In this document: in pieces, positions 7,454 through 19,600 of the stretch
How the letters are laid out: each line of letters starts with the position of its first letter
How positions within the stretch are numbered: the stretch's first letter is position 1
Assembly (NCBI GenBank): GCA_023129715.1
Contig: JAGMBO010000050.1
Coordinates: 1-46,039 of the forward strand
From: Candidatus Eiseniibacteriota bacterium
GTDB taxonomy: Bacteria > Eisenbacteria > RBG-16-71-46 > CAIMUX01 > WJJG01
Length of the DNA: 46,039 bases
Direction: 5' to 3'
Program-made: the position numbers and the translations under genes
Notes under the pieces: generated by a model
Databases searched by the model: none
The model's input: the letters and a program-made list of their open reading frames with translations, nothing else
Told to the model about the DNA's origin: nothing

Positions 7454-9526
7454 CCATGCGCCCACCTGGCGGGCCAGATCGTCCCCATCGGCCACCACGA
7501 CCGGTGGCGTCGGCAGCACCTCGCGAAACGCCTCGCCATACCGCGCCGAGACGACTCGCGGATCGAGAATGACACACACCCCCCGGTCTCCGCGACGCCG
7601 GATCAGGCGTCCATGCCCCTGGCGGAAGCGCAGAACCGCCTCGGGCAGGGCGTGCTCGCGGAAACTCGACCGGCCGGCGGTCTCGAGCAGTTCACCGATC
7701 GCCGCCACGCGCGGATCGCTCGGCACCGGGAAGGGCAGGCGCGTGACCACGAGCAGTTCCAGTTCCTCTCCCGGGAAATCGACCCCATGCCAGAAGCTGG
7801 CCGTGCCCAGCAGCACCGCGTGCCCCGGGGCCCGGAAGGCGCTCATCAGGCCCCCCCGCGTTCCCGCGCGGCTCTGGGCCAGCAACACCGTCCGGGGCGG
7901 CAGCCCGCTCGCCTGCAGGCCGGCGTGCACCTGACGCAACGCATCGTACGAGGTGAAGAGCACCAGGGTTTTGCGCGCCACGCTCCGGATGATGCGGGCC
8001 AGCGTCTGCACCAGAAAATCTATGTAGCCCTCCTGGCGCGGATCGACCGCCGCGCGCGGCACGAGCGTCAGCAGCTGGCGTTCGAGGGGAAAGGGACTCG
8101 CCAGGCGGAGCCGCTCGCCCTCGTCGCGTTCGAGCCCCACCTGGCGCGCGAAGAACGAGAAGTCTTCTCCGGTCGCCAGCGTCGCCGAGGTCAGCACCAA
8201 CCCCCCGACGCCACGCAGCAGGTGCTCCCGCAGGGGCGGGCCCGTCTCGATCGGCAACCCCGCCAGCAGGATCCCCTCACGTCGGCTGGCTTCCTGGCAA
8301 TAGACCCGCTCGGTTCCGCCGGCGCCCAGGAGCTCGGTGAGTTTCAGACGGGCTTCTTCCAGCTCGGCCAGGTTTCCCGCGGCCCCATCGAGGATCTCGT
8401 CGATCTCCGGCGACGCGCTGCGGACCTCCTCGCCGGTCGCCGCCAGCAATTCGCCCGCTGCGGTCACCAGACGCTCCAGGCCCTCCAGGAGTGCGTCGGT
8501 CTCGGCGGGCAGAAATGCATCCAGGGGCAGCTCGCCATGCCCATAGCGCCGCCGCTCCCCCTCACGCGGGTAGCCGGGGGCGGTGCGCAGCGCATCAAAG
8601 AAGGCGCGCGCCGCGGAGAGTGCCTCGCGCGAGTCGCTCTCGAGCTGGCGCAGGCGACGCGTCAGATTCCGCATTGCCACTTTGCCGGGAAGCCGCCGGA
8701 TCACCCGTCGGAGACGGTCGCTGAATCCCGGTTCCCCCGTCCCCCCCATGCCGCGCAGGCGTTCGGTCAGACCGAGTTCGCCGACTCGCACGCTGAGGGG
8801 CTCGATCGCCGCCTCGGGAAGCAGGTGGGCCTCGTCGACGATCAGCGCGCGATGCTCCGGGAGAATCCCGGCGCCGAGAGCGTCCGCGAGCAGCAGCGAG
8901 TGGTTGACGACGACCAACTCCGCCTGCCGCGCCTCCCGCCGCGCGCGCTTGTGGAAGCACCCCCGGTCGGGGTGGCAGGCCCGGCTGCGACAGAAGCGCG
9001 CGTCGCCGCCGATGCGCCGCAGCGCCCACCCCCCGCGGCGCCCCAAGTCGGGGGCCTCCGCGAAGTCGCCCCCCTTGGTGGTCTGCACCCACCCCTCGAG
9101 CCGGTCGATCACCCGGCGCCCATCGGGCCCCGAGCCTTCCTCGGCCACGAACATATCCCAGCGTCTCCGGCAGAGATAGTTGCTGCGTCCCTTCAAGGAA
9201 ACGATGCGCAGATCGGGATGGATCAGGCGCCGCAGGCGGGGCGCTTCCAGCAGGAGAATCTGATCCTGCAGCGTCCGGGTGTATGAGCTGACCACGACCG
9301 GCTCGCGTTCCCGCCGCGCATAGAGGGCCGCGGGCACCAGGTAGGCCATCGTCTTGCCGACCCCGGTCGGCGCCTCGACAAGCAGGATCTGCTCGTCCGT
9401 CAACGCCTGCCCCACGGCCTCAGCCATCACCAACTGCTGGGGCCGCCAGTCGTATCCGCCGACCACCTTGGCCAACAAACCTCGTTCCCCGAGGATCTCG
9501 TGCAGTTTTCGCGACATCGATCGCAT
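7406..9526 (-). CDS. dinG: DinG/XPD-type Fe-S superfamily 2 helicase
   Basis: A 706-residue ATP-dependent 5'-3' DNA helicase of the DinG/Rad3 branch. Motifs in order: Q-like WRPQQLVMAEAV, Walker A EAPTGVGKTMAYLVP, four cysteines of a probable 4Fe-4S cluster (one in YLCRRR, then FCRSRACHPDRGC), the DEAH box LIVDEAHLLPEAA, HGVDFPGEELELLVVTRLPF, and motif VI QGHGRLIRRRGDRG. Relatives unwind forked DNA, R-loops or G-quadruplexes; the sequence cannot say which applies here. The ATG at 9526 starts four bases after the DUF2304 stop, with GGAG upstream; a GTG at 9550 and an ATG at 9517 are in frame. It is the third gene of a tight operon behind two envelope-glycan genes, an unexpected mix. The C-terminus lies in a tandem repeat and may be extended relative to relatives. 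Confidence 0.93.
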   Translation of the reverse strand: MRSMSRKLHEILGERGLLAKVVGGYDWRPQQLVMAEAVGQALTDEQILLVEAPTGVGKTMAYLVPAALYARREREPVVVSSYTRTLQDQILLLEAPRLRRLIHPDLRIVSLKGRSNYLCRRRWDMFVAEEGSGPDGRRVIDRLEGWVQTTKGGDFAEAPDLGRRGGWALRRIGGDARFCRSRACHPDRGCFHKRARREARQAELVVVNHSLLLADALGAGILPEHRALIVDEAHLLPEAAIEPLSVRVGELGLTERLRGMGGTGEPGFSDRLRRVIRRLPGKVAMRNLTRRLRQLESDSREALSAARAFFDALRTAPGYPREGERRRYGHGELPLDAFLPAETDALLEGLERLVTAAGELLAATGEEVRSASPEIDEILDGAAGNLAELEEARLKLTELLGAGGTERVYCQEASRREGILLAGLPIETGPPLREHLLRGVGGLVLTSATLATGEDFSFFARQVGLERDEGERLRLASPFPLERQLLTLVPRAAVDPRQEGYIDFLVQTLARIIRSVARKTLVLFTSYDALRQVHAGLQASGLPPRTVLLAQSRAGTRGGLMSAFRAPGHAVLLGTASFWHGVDFPGEELELLVVTRLPFPVPSDPRVAAIGELLETAGRSSFREHALPEAVLRFRQGHGRLIRRRGDRGVCVILDPRVVSARYGEAFREVLPTPPVVVADGDDLARQVGAWLSREPGAEGEPRAGR

Positions 9527-9530
9527 CCGG

Positions 9531-9914
9531 TCACCCGCTCCGCCGCCCACGGTCGTCCGTGCCCCCCGCGGCCTCGGCCCCCGGGGAGGGCCCCCGCGCT
9601 TGTTCCGCTCCGCCCTTCAGCAGCGCGATCTCTTGGGCCAGCGACTTGACCCGCTCGTCGAGCCGCGTCTGCGCCCGGGCATGCGCCATCCCGAACCCGA
9701 TCGACGCCCCCACCGCCCAGAGCAGCCCCGCGTAGGCCAGCACGGCATCGACCGGCTCGAGAAGTGTCGCCACCAACGCGAGCAGCAGGGCGCCCAGCCC
9801 CACCCAGAACCAGGCCGCGGCATGGCCCATGGACAGGCGCCCCGCGCGTCCCTGCGCCGCGGCCAGCACGATCATGGCGACACCGACCAGCACTAACATC
9901 AGTCGCAGCATCAT
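9531..9914 (-). CDS. DUF2304 family membrane protein
   Basis: A 127-residue protein with three predicted membrane segments (about residues 2-20, 32-52 and 56-76) and a short cytoplasmic coiled tail (AQTRLDERVKSLAQEIALLK). This layout and the coupling to a family 2 glycosyltransferase match the DUF2304 family, small proteins that often sit beside polyprenyl-phosphate sugar transferases; their biochemical role is not established. The ATG at 9914 overlaps the stop of the glycosyltransferase by four bases (ATGA) and is preceded by GAGGAGGGG, so the two are almost certainly translated together. A second ATG follows immediately at 9911. The Ala/Gly-rich end (PSPGAEAAGGTDD) is probably disordered. 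Confidence 0.8.
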   Translation of the reverse strand: MMLRLMLVLVGVAMIVLAAAQGRAGRLSMGHAAAWFWVGLGALLLALVATLLEPVDAVLAYAGLLWAVGASIGFGMAHARAQTRLDERVKSLAQEIALLKGGAEQARGPSPGAEAAGGTDDRGRRSG

Positions 9915-10627
9915 CCCCTCCTCGACCGGCGGAACCGGGAAGCCTCGAGCAGCACCGCGAGCAGCATCTTCAGCACATAGAGCACCGGTCGCAGGCCAAC
10001 GTGCAGCGTCCCCCCCTCCGGATTCGCCCGCATGGCGACCGGGACCTCCTGGATCACGAGCCCCGCCCGCGCCGCGCGGACGATCATGTTGGCATCCGGG
10101 TAGTCGGCGGGGAAGCTGCGCGACTCGGCATGCAGTCGCACCAGGGCCGGGGAAAGCCCCTGGAACCCGGTCGTCACATCGGTCAGACGCTGCCCGACCG
10201 CCAGCGACGCGAGACGACTGAAGAGCCGGATCCCGATCCGCCGCGTCCAGGGCGGCGAGTAGCTCTCCGCACTGCGGAAGCGACTGCCGAGGACGAGATC
10301 GGCGCCCGCCGCCAGCGGCACGAGCACCGTGGCGATCGAGGCGGGATCGTGCTGCCCGTCGGCGTCGAGTTGGATCAAGTGCCGATAGCCCGCCCGCTCG
10401 GCGAAGCGATACCCCGTCTGCAGCGCCGCCCCGTAGCCAAGATTGAAGGGGTGGACGACGACGTTGACTCCCTGCCCCCTGGCCACCTCGGCGGTCCCGT
10501 CCCCCGAGCCGTCGTCGACGACCAGCACGTCGGCCTCCGGGGCGACGCGGCCGATCGCGGTCAGAACCTCCGCCAGCCGGCGCGCCTCGTTGAACGCCGG
10601 AATCATGATCAAGGTGTCCGCGGCCAC
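9911..10627 (-). CDS. Family 2 glycosyltransferase (DPM1-like)
   Basis: A 238-residue GT-A fold transferase. It opens with the nucleotide-sugar motif DTLIMIPAFNEARRLAEVL and LVVDDGSGDGTAEVA, and has the metal-binding LDADGQHDP. The rest (LVLGSRFRSAESY, RLTDVTTGFQGLSP) follows dolichol/undecaprenyl-phosphate mannosyl- or glucosyltransferases, which load a lipid carrier at the inner membrane for later transfer outside the cell. There is no long membrane domain; a C-terminal hydrophobic stretch (VLYVLKMLLAVLLEASRF) may be an amphipathic anchor, and the coupled DUF2304 protein may supply the membrane part. A GTG at 10627 with GAGGAGGGG upstream is chosen; the frame is open to 10738 but that extension is Arg/Pro-rich and looks non-coding. 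The sugar donor cannot be read from the sequence. Confidence 0.9.
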   Translation of the reverse strand: MAADTLIMIPAFNEARRLAEVLTAIGRVAPEADVLVVDDGSGDGTAEVARGQGVNVVVHPFNLGYGAALQTGYRFAERAGYRHLIQLDADGQHDPASIATVLVPLAAGADLVLGSRFRSAESYSPPWTRRIGIRLFSRLASLAVGQRLTDVTTGFQGLSPALVRLHAESRSFPADYPDANMIVRAARAGLVIQEVPVAMRANPEGGTLHVGLRPVLYVLKMLLAVLLEASRFRRSRRG

Positions 10628-10764
10628 GGCCCCTCCTCGCCAACGGCAACGTCTGAACCTAGCGAAGCGCGCCCCGGGCCGCAAGCACGCAGCCGGCGCC
10701 CGCCTCGCCATCGGTGGTGGCTGGGGTGACTTTCGCATTGCATCATCCCCGCCTAGCTCCCTAG

Positions 10765-12861
<2,097 letters not shown>

Positions 12862-12982
12862 TCGACCGGCCTGACCCGAGGGCCAAGCGGCCCAGGCAGC
12901 CACGGAGCCGGCCAAGTCACTTCGCCCGCTTCGGCACAGCCCAAGCGGGCGAGCGCACCGGATCGGACCGGCGGGACCGCTC

Positions 12983-13093
12983 CGTGGCGGCGGCGGCGCG
13001 CCACTCGATCGACTCCATCCGTGGCCGCGGCGCGCCCCTCGATCGCCTCCCATCCGTGGCCGCAGCGGGGCGCTACTCGATCGCCTCCCAGTT
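12983..13093. repeat. Three tandem copies across the parvulin gene 3' end
   Basis: Three degenerate tandem units of 35-39 bp: 12983-13019, 13020-13054 and 13055-13093. They share CTCGATCG followed by CTCC-ATC on the plus strand. The last unit encodes the final residues (NWEAIE) and stop of the parvulin gene; the other two are non-coding copies lying between it and the convergent ligA. Confidence 0.75.
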
Positions 13094-14782
13094 GATCACC
13101 AGCCCGTACTCTTGCGCGAAGTCATCGAGCATCTCGAGCAGCCGGCGCTCCATCAGCTCACGCTGAAGATCCCTGCGCGCCAGCTCCTCGGCCGCGGCAA
13201 AATCGAGCATCTCCGCAGGCGACTGCGAGTGAATCGACAGGACGACCCAACCCTCCCCGTATTCCACAGGGTCGGTAATCAGCGGCCGCTGCTCCCCAAG
13301 TTCGAAACCGAGAACCAGGGGGGTCAACTTGGCATAGCTCGCCGCAAGCTGCTCATCGAGCAGGGCCCGGAAGTCGACGCTCGTATCCCGCGCGGCCATC
13401 TCCCGCCCGACGGTCTCCCACTCCCTGCCCGCGCGCAGCTGCGCGACCGCCTCGTCCGCGAGCTGTCTCGCATCGGCCGGAACCCAGAGATACCCATAGA
13501 CCCCGGTCGCGTCCGACCAGTACTCCTCGCGATGCTCTTCCCAGTAGCCCACGATGTGCTCGCGGGTCACCTCCATCGCCTGGGCACGAACGCGCTGGTC
13601 GTAGAAGCGATCGAGCAGCAGCTCCGTGCGCTTGCGGTCCTTCATGCGCGCCAACTCGGGATCGTTCAGCACGTCCAGTTCGCGCGCCTCCCGGCGGGAC
13701 GCCCATTGCTCCATCCGCAACAGAATCCGGCCACGGATGCGCCAGTCTCCACCGATTCCGGGCCAGAAAAAGATGTTGGTCTCATCGAGGGAGCCGACAA
13801 ACTCGCCGAGCGTCCAGGCGCCTCCGTTCCAACTCACCAGCGGCAGCGCCAGCTCCTCCTCGGTGAGGCGATGCAGCGGGGGCCGCAAGGCAGCCAGGTC
13901 AGCGGAGAACTGATGGGGATCGTCCCCCGCCAAGGAATCGAACAAGGCTTCGAAGGCCCGGCGGATCGGCTCGAAGCTCTCCTCGGCAGCCTTGAACGCA
14001 TACTTCTGGCGAATCCGCTCGCGGGCGCGGCTGATCACGCTGCGGCGTTTGCCCTCCTCCATGAAGGCCTCGAACTCCTGGGCCCACGCCTCCATATCGA
14101 CCGCACGCTCTCCGTCGAAACACATGATGTGCCACCCATAGCGCTCCGTATCGAAGGGGCCGGCAATCGCCCCGACCTCATCCAACGCAAAGAGGGGATC
14201 GGCGAGCTCGGCGGGCAGCCGCGTGCGATCGACCCACCCGCCGGCATTCAGGAGAACCTTCTCCGGATGGCGCTCGGCAAAGTCCCTGCCCACTGCAAGC
14301 AGATCCTCCCCGGCCGCGACGCGCTCACCGATCGCCGCGATCAGATCGCCATCACGCGACGAGACGTGGGTCATCTGCCGCTCGTGCGACTGCAGCGCGG
14401 CGAGCGAATCGCGCTCCGCCGCGGAGGTCCGCTCGCGGGCGACCAGACTGTCCCACATGACGGCGACCTCGAGATTGTCGAGCCAGCGCGTGTACTCCCG
14501 CGCCTCGCGGCCGACCAACTCGGTGCCGATGACCTCGTGCACGCGTTTGACCAGGAGTTCCTTGGACCCGAAGGTCTCGACGAACGCCTTGCGCTGCTCG
14601 GGGCTCGCTTGCGCCCAGCTGGTTTCCGCGTTGAGGCGGTCGAACTCATAGACCACCTCGGAGAGCGGCACGGTGCGCCCTTCCAGGCTGATCACCACCG
14701 GATCGGGCGGTTCCTGCGCACACCGGCTCAGCAACAGCCCTCCCAGCGCAAAGACCAGCAGGATCACGCTCTTCTTGATCAT
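13073..14782 (-). CDS. Parvulin-type peptidyl-prolyl isomerase, SurA/PpiD-like envelope chaperone
   Basis: A 569-residue exported protein. After MIKKSVILLVFALGGLLLSR comes a cysteine that may be lipidated, although Arg at -1 is atypical for a lipobox. A first parvulin domain (about 145-225) is clear: HVSSRD, a helical lobe, NAGGWVDRTRLP, FALDEVGAIAGPFDTERYGW. A second, weaker one is near 430-525 (VYGYLWVPADARQLADEAV to LGEQRPLITDPVEYGEGWVV), and helical chaperone regions flank both, as in SurA. Such proteins escort unfolded outer-membrane proteins through the periplasm. The ATG at 14782 has GGAGGGAGGA upstream; the open frame extends to 14884. It lies 109 bases downstream of the Omp85 gene, which fits a role in barrel assembly. 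The 3' end is part of a tandem repeat. Confidence 0.88.
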   Translation of the reverse strand: MIKKSVILLVFALGGLLLSRCAQEPPDPVVISLEGRTVPLSEVVYEFDRLNAETSWAQASPEQRKAFVETFGSKELLVKRVHEVIGTELVGREAREYTRWLDNLEVAVMWDSLVARERTSAAERDSLAALQSHERQMTHVSSRDGDLIAAIGERVAAGEDLLAVGRDFAERHPEKVLLNAGGWVDRTRLPAELADPLFALDEVGAIAGPFDTERYGWHIMCFDGERAVDMEAWAQEFEAFMEEGKRRSVISRARERIRQKYAFKAAEESFEPIRRAFEALFDSLAGDDPHQFSADLAALRPPLHRLTEEELALPLVSWNGGAWTLGEFVGSLDETNIFFWPGIGGDWRIRGRILLRMEQWASRREARELDVLNDPELARMKDRKRTELLLDRFYDQRVRAQAMEVTREHIVGYWEEHREEYWSDATGVYGYLWVPADARQLADEAVAQLRAGREWETVGREMAARDTSVDFRALLDEQLAASYAKLTPLVLGFELGEQRPLITDPVEYGEGWVVLSIHSQSPAEMLDFAAAEELARRDLQRELMERRLLEMLDDFAQEYGLVINWEAIE

Positions 14783-14891
14783 TGGTATCCTCCCTCCAAG
14801 CGGTCTTGCACGAATCTCCAACATGCAGGGGGCAAGCGTCCCGGGTAATGCCGGCAGTCTAGTCACCGCCGGCGTGCCTGCCAAGCAGAGA

Positions 14892-16640
14892 TCAGAACGC
14901 GCCGCTCACTCCGAGGTGAAGGCGGCCGCGGAGGATCGCTTCTCCACCCGGAACCGCATACTCGATTCTCACGCGGCCCGCGCGCGAGGGCGCCTGGAGC
15001 CCCAAGCCGGTGGCCCAGACGAGGCGCCGACTTCCAGCCACGCCGCGCAGTCCGCCGCTGGTGGGATCCCAATCGCGCAACCAGCCGGCATCGAAGAGCA
15101 GGTAGGCCCAGGTCCCCTCCCGATCGATCCGCGGCCCCCCCGCCAACCGCTGGATCACGTACGCGGTGCTGCGCCACTCGCCTTCGTAGCTGCCCCGCAG
15201 GCTTCGATTGCCTCCCAACAAGAAGGCATCGCTGCGCAGCAACGAATCGGGGCCAGTCAGCAGGCCCGCCAGCTGTTCCCATTCCACGCGCCAATGCGCA
15301 CCGGCCCAGCACTCGTCCAGTTCGAGCTCCAGGCGCCGCACGGTGGGATCGTCCCCGGAGATCTGACTCAACTGACCGCGCCCCGACCATCCGAGTTCCC
15401 CCGGCGTCTCCGCCGCCCGGCGCTCGATGAGAAACCGGGTCGTCTCCCGCCCCAGGGTGCGCCCCAACGCCCCCCCCAGCACGAGGCGCGTCCGCCCCCA
15501 TCCGATCCCGAAATCCCAGAGCGAACCGGGGCTCCAGAGCAGGTCACCGCGCCACTCGGTCTGCGCAAACAGGGTGTCCTCCTGGACGTGCTCGAGCGCC
15601 CCATCGATCGCCAATGGCAGCCGCCAGAGAAAGGGTTCGTGCCAGGAGAAGAGGAACGTACTGCGCTCCGGCCCCCACCCCTCCCAGAAGATCCGTGTTG
15701 CGCGACCGGTGCCGAGCAGATTGGCAAGCCGCACGTCGAGAAAGCCGGTCAGTCCAATCGCCTCTCCGCCCACGCTCGACTCCCGGTCCGAGTATCCGAG
15801 CAAGCCTTGGATCTGGCTCGCCGGGCGCTCGCGCAGGTGGATCAGCAGCGCCGCATCGAGCGTGTCGCGCGCGCCCGCGGGGCCGGCATCGCCGCGGACA
15901 AGCAGCATGGGACCCTCGATCGTTTCGAAGAGCCCCGTCGCCGCGAGTTGCGCACGCACCTCGCGCCAGCGGGACGCCCGGTAGGGCTCCGGACCGCGCC
16001 AGCCGGCCACGCGCCGCAGAAACGAGGGCCGGCTCGTCTTCTGACCCGAGAAGCGCAGTTCACCGAGCCAAACGCGGGGCCCTGGATCAACCGCGACCTG
16101 CAGGACCAGCTCCGAGTCGGCCGTGTAGTCGAGGAAGCGCGCCCGTGCCAGGGGAAAACCCGCCTCATCGCAGTCGGCGAGCAGCGCTCTGATCTCAGCG
16201 TCGAGCATCCGACCGAGGTCCCGACGCTCGACAGGGACGCCCAGCTCTTCCCCCGCCGCCCCGAGCAGCTCGACCAGGGAGTCGGGTGAGATCTCGAGGC
16301 GCACCGCCGCGACCCGCGGCCGCGCCTCGGCGCGCCAGCCGCCCCCAGCCTCCCGACACAGGGTGACCTCGAGATAGCCCCGTGCGGCGAGCGCCGCCAG
16401 CAACGAGTCGACCGACCCTGCTCCCGCCTCGATACCCCCCAGACCGGCCTGCAAGCGCCGACGGAGGTCAGCAGCAGGCTCCTCGACCCAATGGATCGCG
16501 GGTGCTCCTTCATCTTGGAGCACCGCCGCCGGCGGCATCCCCGGCGAGCCGCCGGCACATCCGGCGCCGACCGCGGCCAGCACGAGGAGCGCCCTAGAAA
16601 TAGGCGCGGGCCTCCATGCGGCCCGAAACCACCGCGTCAC
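14892..16640 (-). CDS. Omp85 (BamA/TamA/TamL-like) outer-membrane protein
   Basis: A 582-residue Omp85-superfamily protein. The N-terminal third has POTRA-like segments (LLAALAARGYLEVTLCREAG near 80-100, then LDYTADSELVLQVAVDPGPR and VWLGELRFSGQKTSRPSFL). The C-terminal two thirds is a barrel with the loop-6 motif GGNRSLRGSYEGEW and it ends RLHLGVSGAF, an aromatic C-terminal barrel signal. Omp85 proteins insert or move proteins across the outer membrane. At about 580 residues it is shorter than a standard BamA (near 800) and closer to TamA. The GTG at 16640 has GGGAGG eight bases upstream and gives a signal peptide ending VGAGC, a possible lipidation site as in TamL. The frame is open to 16679. 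It overlaps the upstream barrel gene by 47 bases, so translation is probably coupled. Confidence 0.88.
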   Translation of the reverse strand: MTRWFRAAWRPAPISRALLVLAAVGAGCAGGSPGMPPAAVLQDEGAPAIHWVEEPAADLRRRLQAGLGGIEAGAGSVDSLLAALAARGYLEVTLCREAGGGWRAEARPRVAAVRLEISPDSLVELLGAAGEELGVPVERRDLGRMLDAEIRALLADCDEAGFPLARARFLDYTADSELVLQVAVDPGPRVWLGELRFSGQKTSRPSFLRRVAGWRGPEPYRASRWREVRAQLAATGLFETIEGPMLLVRGDAGPAGARDTLDAALLIHLRERPASQIQGLLGYSDRESSVGGEAIGLTGFLDVRLANLLGTGRATRIFWEGWGPERSTFLFSWHEPFLWRLPLAIDGALEHVQEDTLFAQTEWRGDLLWSPGSLWDFGIGWGRTRLVLGGALGRTLGRETTRFLIERRAAETPGELGWSGRGQLSQISGDDPTVRRLELELDECWAGAHWRVEWEQLAGLLTGPDSLLRSDAFLLGGNRSLRGSYEGEWRSTAYVIQRLAGGPRIDREGTWAYLLFDAGWLRDWDPTSGGLRGVAGSRRLVWATGLGLQAPSRAGRVRIEYAVPGGEAILRGRLHLGVSGAF

Positions 16641-19600
16641 CCCGATCCTCCCGATCGATGCGCACCCAGAGCGTGCCACTCAGGCCGAGCCTTGGGCGCA
16701 CGGACCCACTGCACGTCAACCTCCATCCCTGACGAGCTGTATGAAACGCCGAACCTGCTTCTCTGTCGCCTGTTACCCACCGTCGCTCAAGTTCTGCTTC
16801 AAACCTCGTCTGCCGCAAGGGTTCAATCGTCAGCTCGCCGGTGCCCCGCAGCACACGCCGCTCCCACCCTTCCGGGCGATAGTCCTCGCGCTGATCCTCC
16901 CCCTCGATGCGCACGCTCAGTCGATCCAGCGGCGACCAGGTCAGCTCGAGCGCCAGCGAGCGGGTGATCCGTTCGTCGTAGGAAAGGAGTCCGCTCGCCG
17001 GCCAGTGCACCTCCTCGCGTTCCCCCTCCCGGCCGATCTCCACCCGACCCCGCAGACCACGCCGCAGCGTCCAGCGCACTGCACCACTGCGCAGGTCCCG
17101 CACCTGCCGCCTGACCGAGCCCGTCAGGCTCCCTTCGCGCGAGCGGCGGCCCTCCCAGCGCAGCCGCGGCACCGGCAGGCCGGCCGGCCCCTTCCAAGAC
17201 AGATCTCCCCGCAGCAGGCGCCGATGGCTCCGGCTGAATTCACCGCCGCTCAGCAACTCATCCGGCGCCGACAACAGGGCGCCCAGGGAACGGGGCGAGG
17301 AGAGCTCCACACGGCCGAAGAGCGAGGTCTCCAACGCGCCCAGCAGCGAGCGGTCCCCGCGTGAATGCGCCAGGGGACGCCCCCGCAACCGCACGGCGGA
17401 CTCGAGACGCGTTTCGAGCGCCGTGCTGTCGCCCTGCTCGTAGTAGAGCTCGTAGTCTCCCGTGCCGACGTAGCGTCCCAGGCTGTCATAATGCCCCGCC
17501 TCGCCTCCGACGTAGCGCAGCCGCTCGCCGCGCAGTCGGTTCTCCTCGGAGGTGATCCGGCCCCGCCACTCGGCGGATAGGCGCGCCGCGGATCCCCGGT
17601 GGGCAATGATCCAGTCGGCCAGATCGGTCTCCGTGCGCCCGGCCGTGCCCCGCCCCTCGGTTACGCGACGCGTGTAGTCGAGGTCGACCCCGGTCGCTCC
17701 GCGCTGATACGCAACCGAGGTGTGAAACTGCCGCCGGCTCTCCACGCGTTCCGGCTCACCCGCCTCCCAGCGATCATCCTCACGCCAGCGGGCATCCGCG
17801 GCGAGGGTCAGACCCTCCAGCCACCCTGAGACCTCGGCGCGCACACCGAGCGCCTGGTAGCTCTCTCCCTCCTGACGTCCCCGCTCGCCGCGCAGCAACT
17901 CCTCGGCGTCGTAGTCGATCCCCCCACCCAGATCCCCGCGCCACCCGAGCGCGAGATGCATGCGCTCGGCTCGTCCGGGGGTCCCCGCCTCCCGCGTGCG
18001 ACTGCTCCAGTAACGCGCCTGGGCGCTCAGGCGCCCGGTGCGTTCGGCGAAGAGGTGCCAGCGGCGACCCGAGAAATCCCGCGGCGACTCCAAGCCCTCC
18101 CATGCGGCCCCCAGACGGTAGTGCGCCAGCGGCCGGCTTGTGAGTCCGATCCGGGCGCGCCGGTCGCGCCCATCGAGCACCGAGTCGGCACTCGCATTCC
18201 AGCGCCGGTAGCTGAAGGCGGGGTCGAGCCGCTCGGGTGGGGAGAAGGCCTCGCTGACGTCTCGTCCCGAGAAGGAGAGTGCCAGCAGGTCGCGCCTCCC
18301 TCGCAGGAGCGCGCCGAGCCCGACGGTGCCCTCCACGGAAAGAGCGTGGCCATCGTTGTCATCGTCGTCAAGCGACGAGAGGCGATTGCGATCGTAGCGC
18401 GAGAAAGCCCCCTCGGCGTGCAACTGAACCGCGCGCCCCCAACGGCCTCCCGCACGCAGCGCGACAATATCGCGCAATTCGGGCAAGGTCAGTCGCCGCC
18501 CCGGCAGAAAGCGCCCGCGGCGGCGCCCGACATAGGCATAGCAGGTCTCGCCCATGATGGAGACGCCGGCGACGTAGTCTCCCTCTCCCTCCCCCACATC
18601 GACGAAGCTGACCCGGTAGCGCGTCTCATAGGCCCCTGCGTCGGCAGCGTCCCCGATGTAGAGAAAGAAGGGTGCGGCGAGCGTGTCGGCCTCGACGAGC
18701 GCGTACTCTCCGAGACTGTCGGGAGTCGCCCCGCCGCCGAGCGCATCGGGATCATCCCCGGCCGCGCGCAGCGACTCGCGCTCAGCGGCGCTCAAGCCGG
18801 TCGCCGCGGAGCGGTCGGGATTGTCCCCCTCGCGCATCCAGGCGAGCGCGAGCGCGAGGCTCGAGTCACCCGCTGCGGCCGCCAGAGCGGCATAGTCGCG
18901 ATCGAAGGCGCCTTCCCGGATCTGCGCCTCGATGCGGATCTCGTTGACCGCACCGATGCCCCGCCGCGGTGTGAACCAGACCTCACCCGAGGCGTAGTCG
19001 ATCGTGTAGTCGGCATCCTCGCCACGACGCAGGGGAACCCCATCGAGAAAGACGCGCTCGCTGCCCGCGACCACCACCGCATCCTCTCCCGGCCGGCGCT
19101 CCGCACCGCTCCCTTCGCCGGCCAGCGACAGCAAGTGATAGGGCCCCTGCTTGCCCTCCTCGCCGAAGAACTGCAGCGTGACGTGACGCCCCAGGCCGCG
19201 ACCGAAGGCCCCCGTGCCGTGCCGCCCCGCGGGCGCGCCCGCCCGCACATGTAGTCCCTCCATCTCACGCTGGTGGCGCAGGAAAAGGAACCCCTGCTGG
19301 GAGACGTTGACATCGCCCAACCGCAGCGCCCCCCACGGCGACGCCACCTCGACCAAGATCTGATCGAGGTCCCGCAGTTCGCTGGTGGTCCCCTCCGGCT
19401 GCAGCGGCGTGCTGCGATCGGTCAGGACCGCGCGCACGGAGACACTCTCGGCGAGCTGGCCGCGCAGTGTGAGGTCTAGCGACTGGTGCAGCTTGGCATC
19501 CCGCTGCGTGCCAAACTCGAGGCTGAAGGTCTTGCTGCCTCCAATCTCGAGCCGGGCCCCGGGCGGCAGGGAACGTGGCGACGGAGGCGTCACCAGCGAG

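Noticed and set aside
7334-9286. A 650-codon plus-strand frame opposite the helicase.
   Set aside because: The minus strand carries all helicase motifs; the plus frame is compositionally a shadow.
14807-14818. TGCACGAATCTC shared with 20059-20070, each a little upstream of a gene start in the same strand sense.
   Set aside because: With 46 kb on two strands many shared 12-mers are expected by chance, and no third copy was found.
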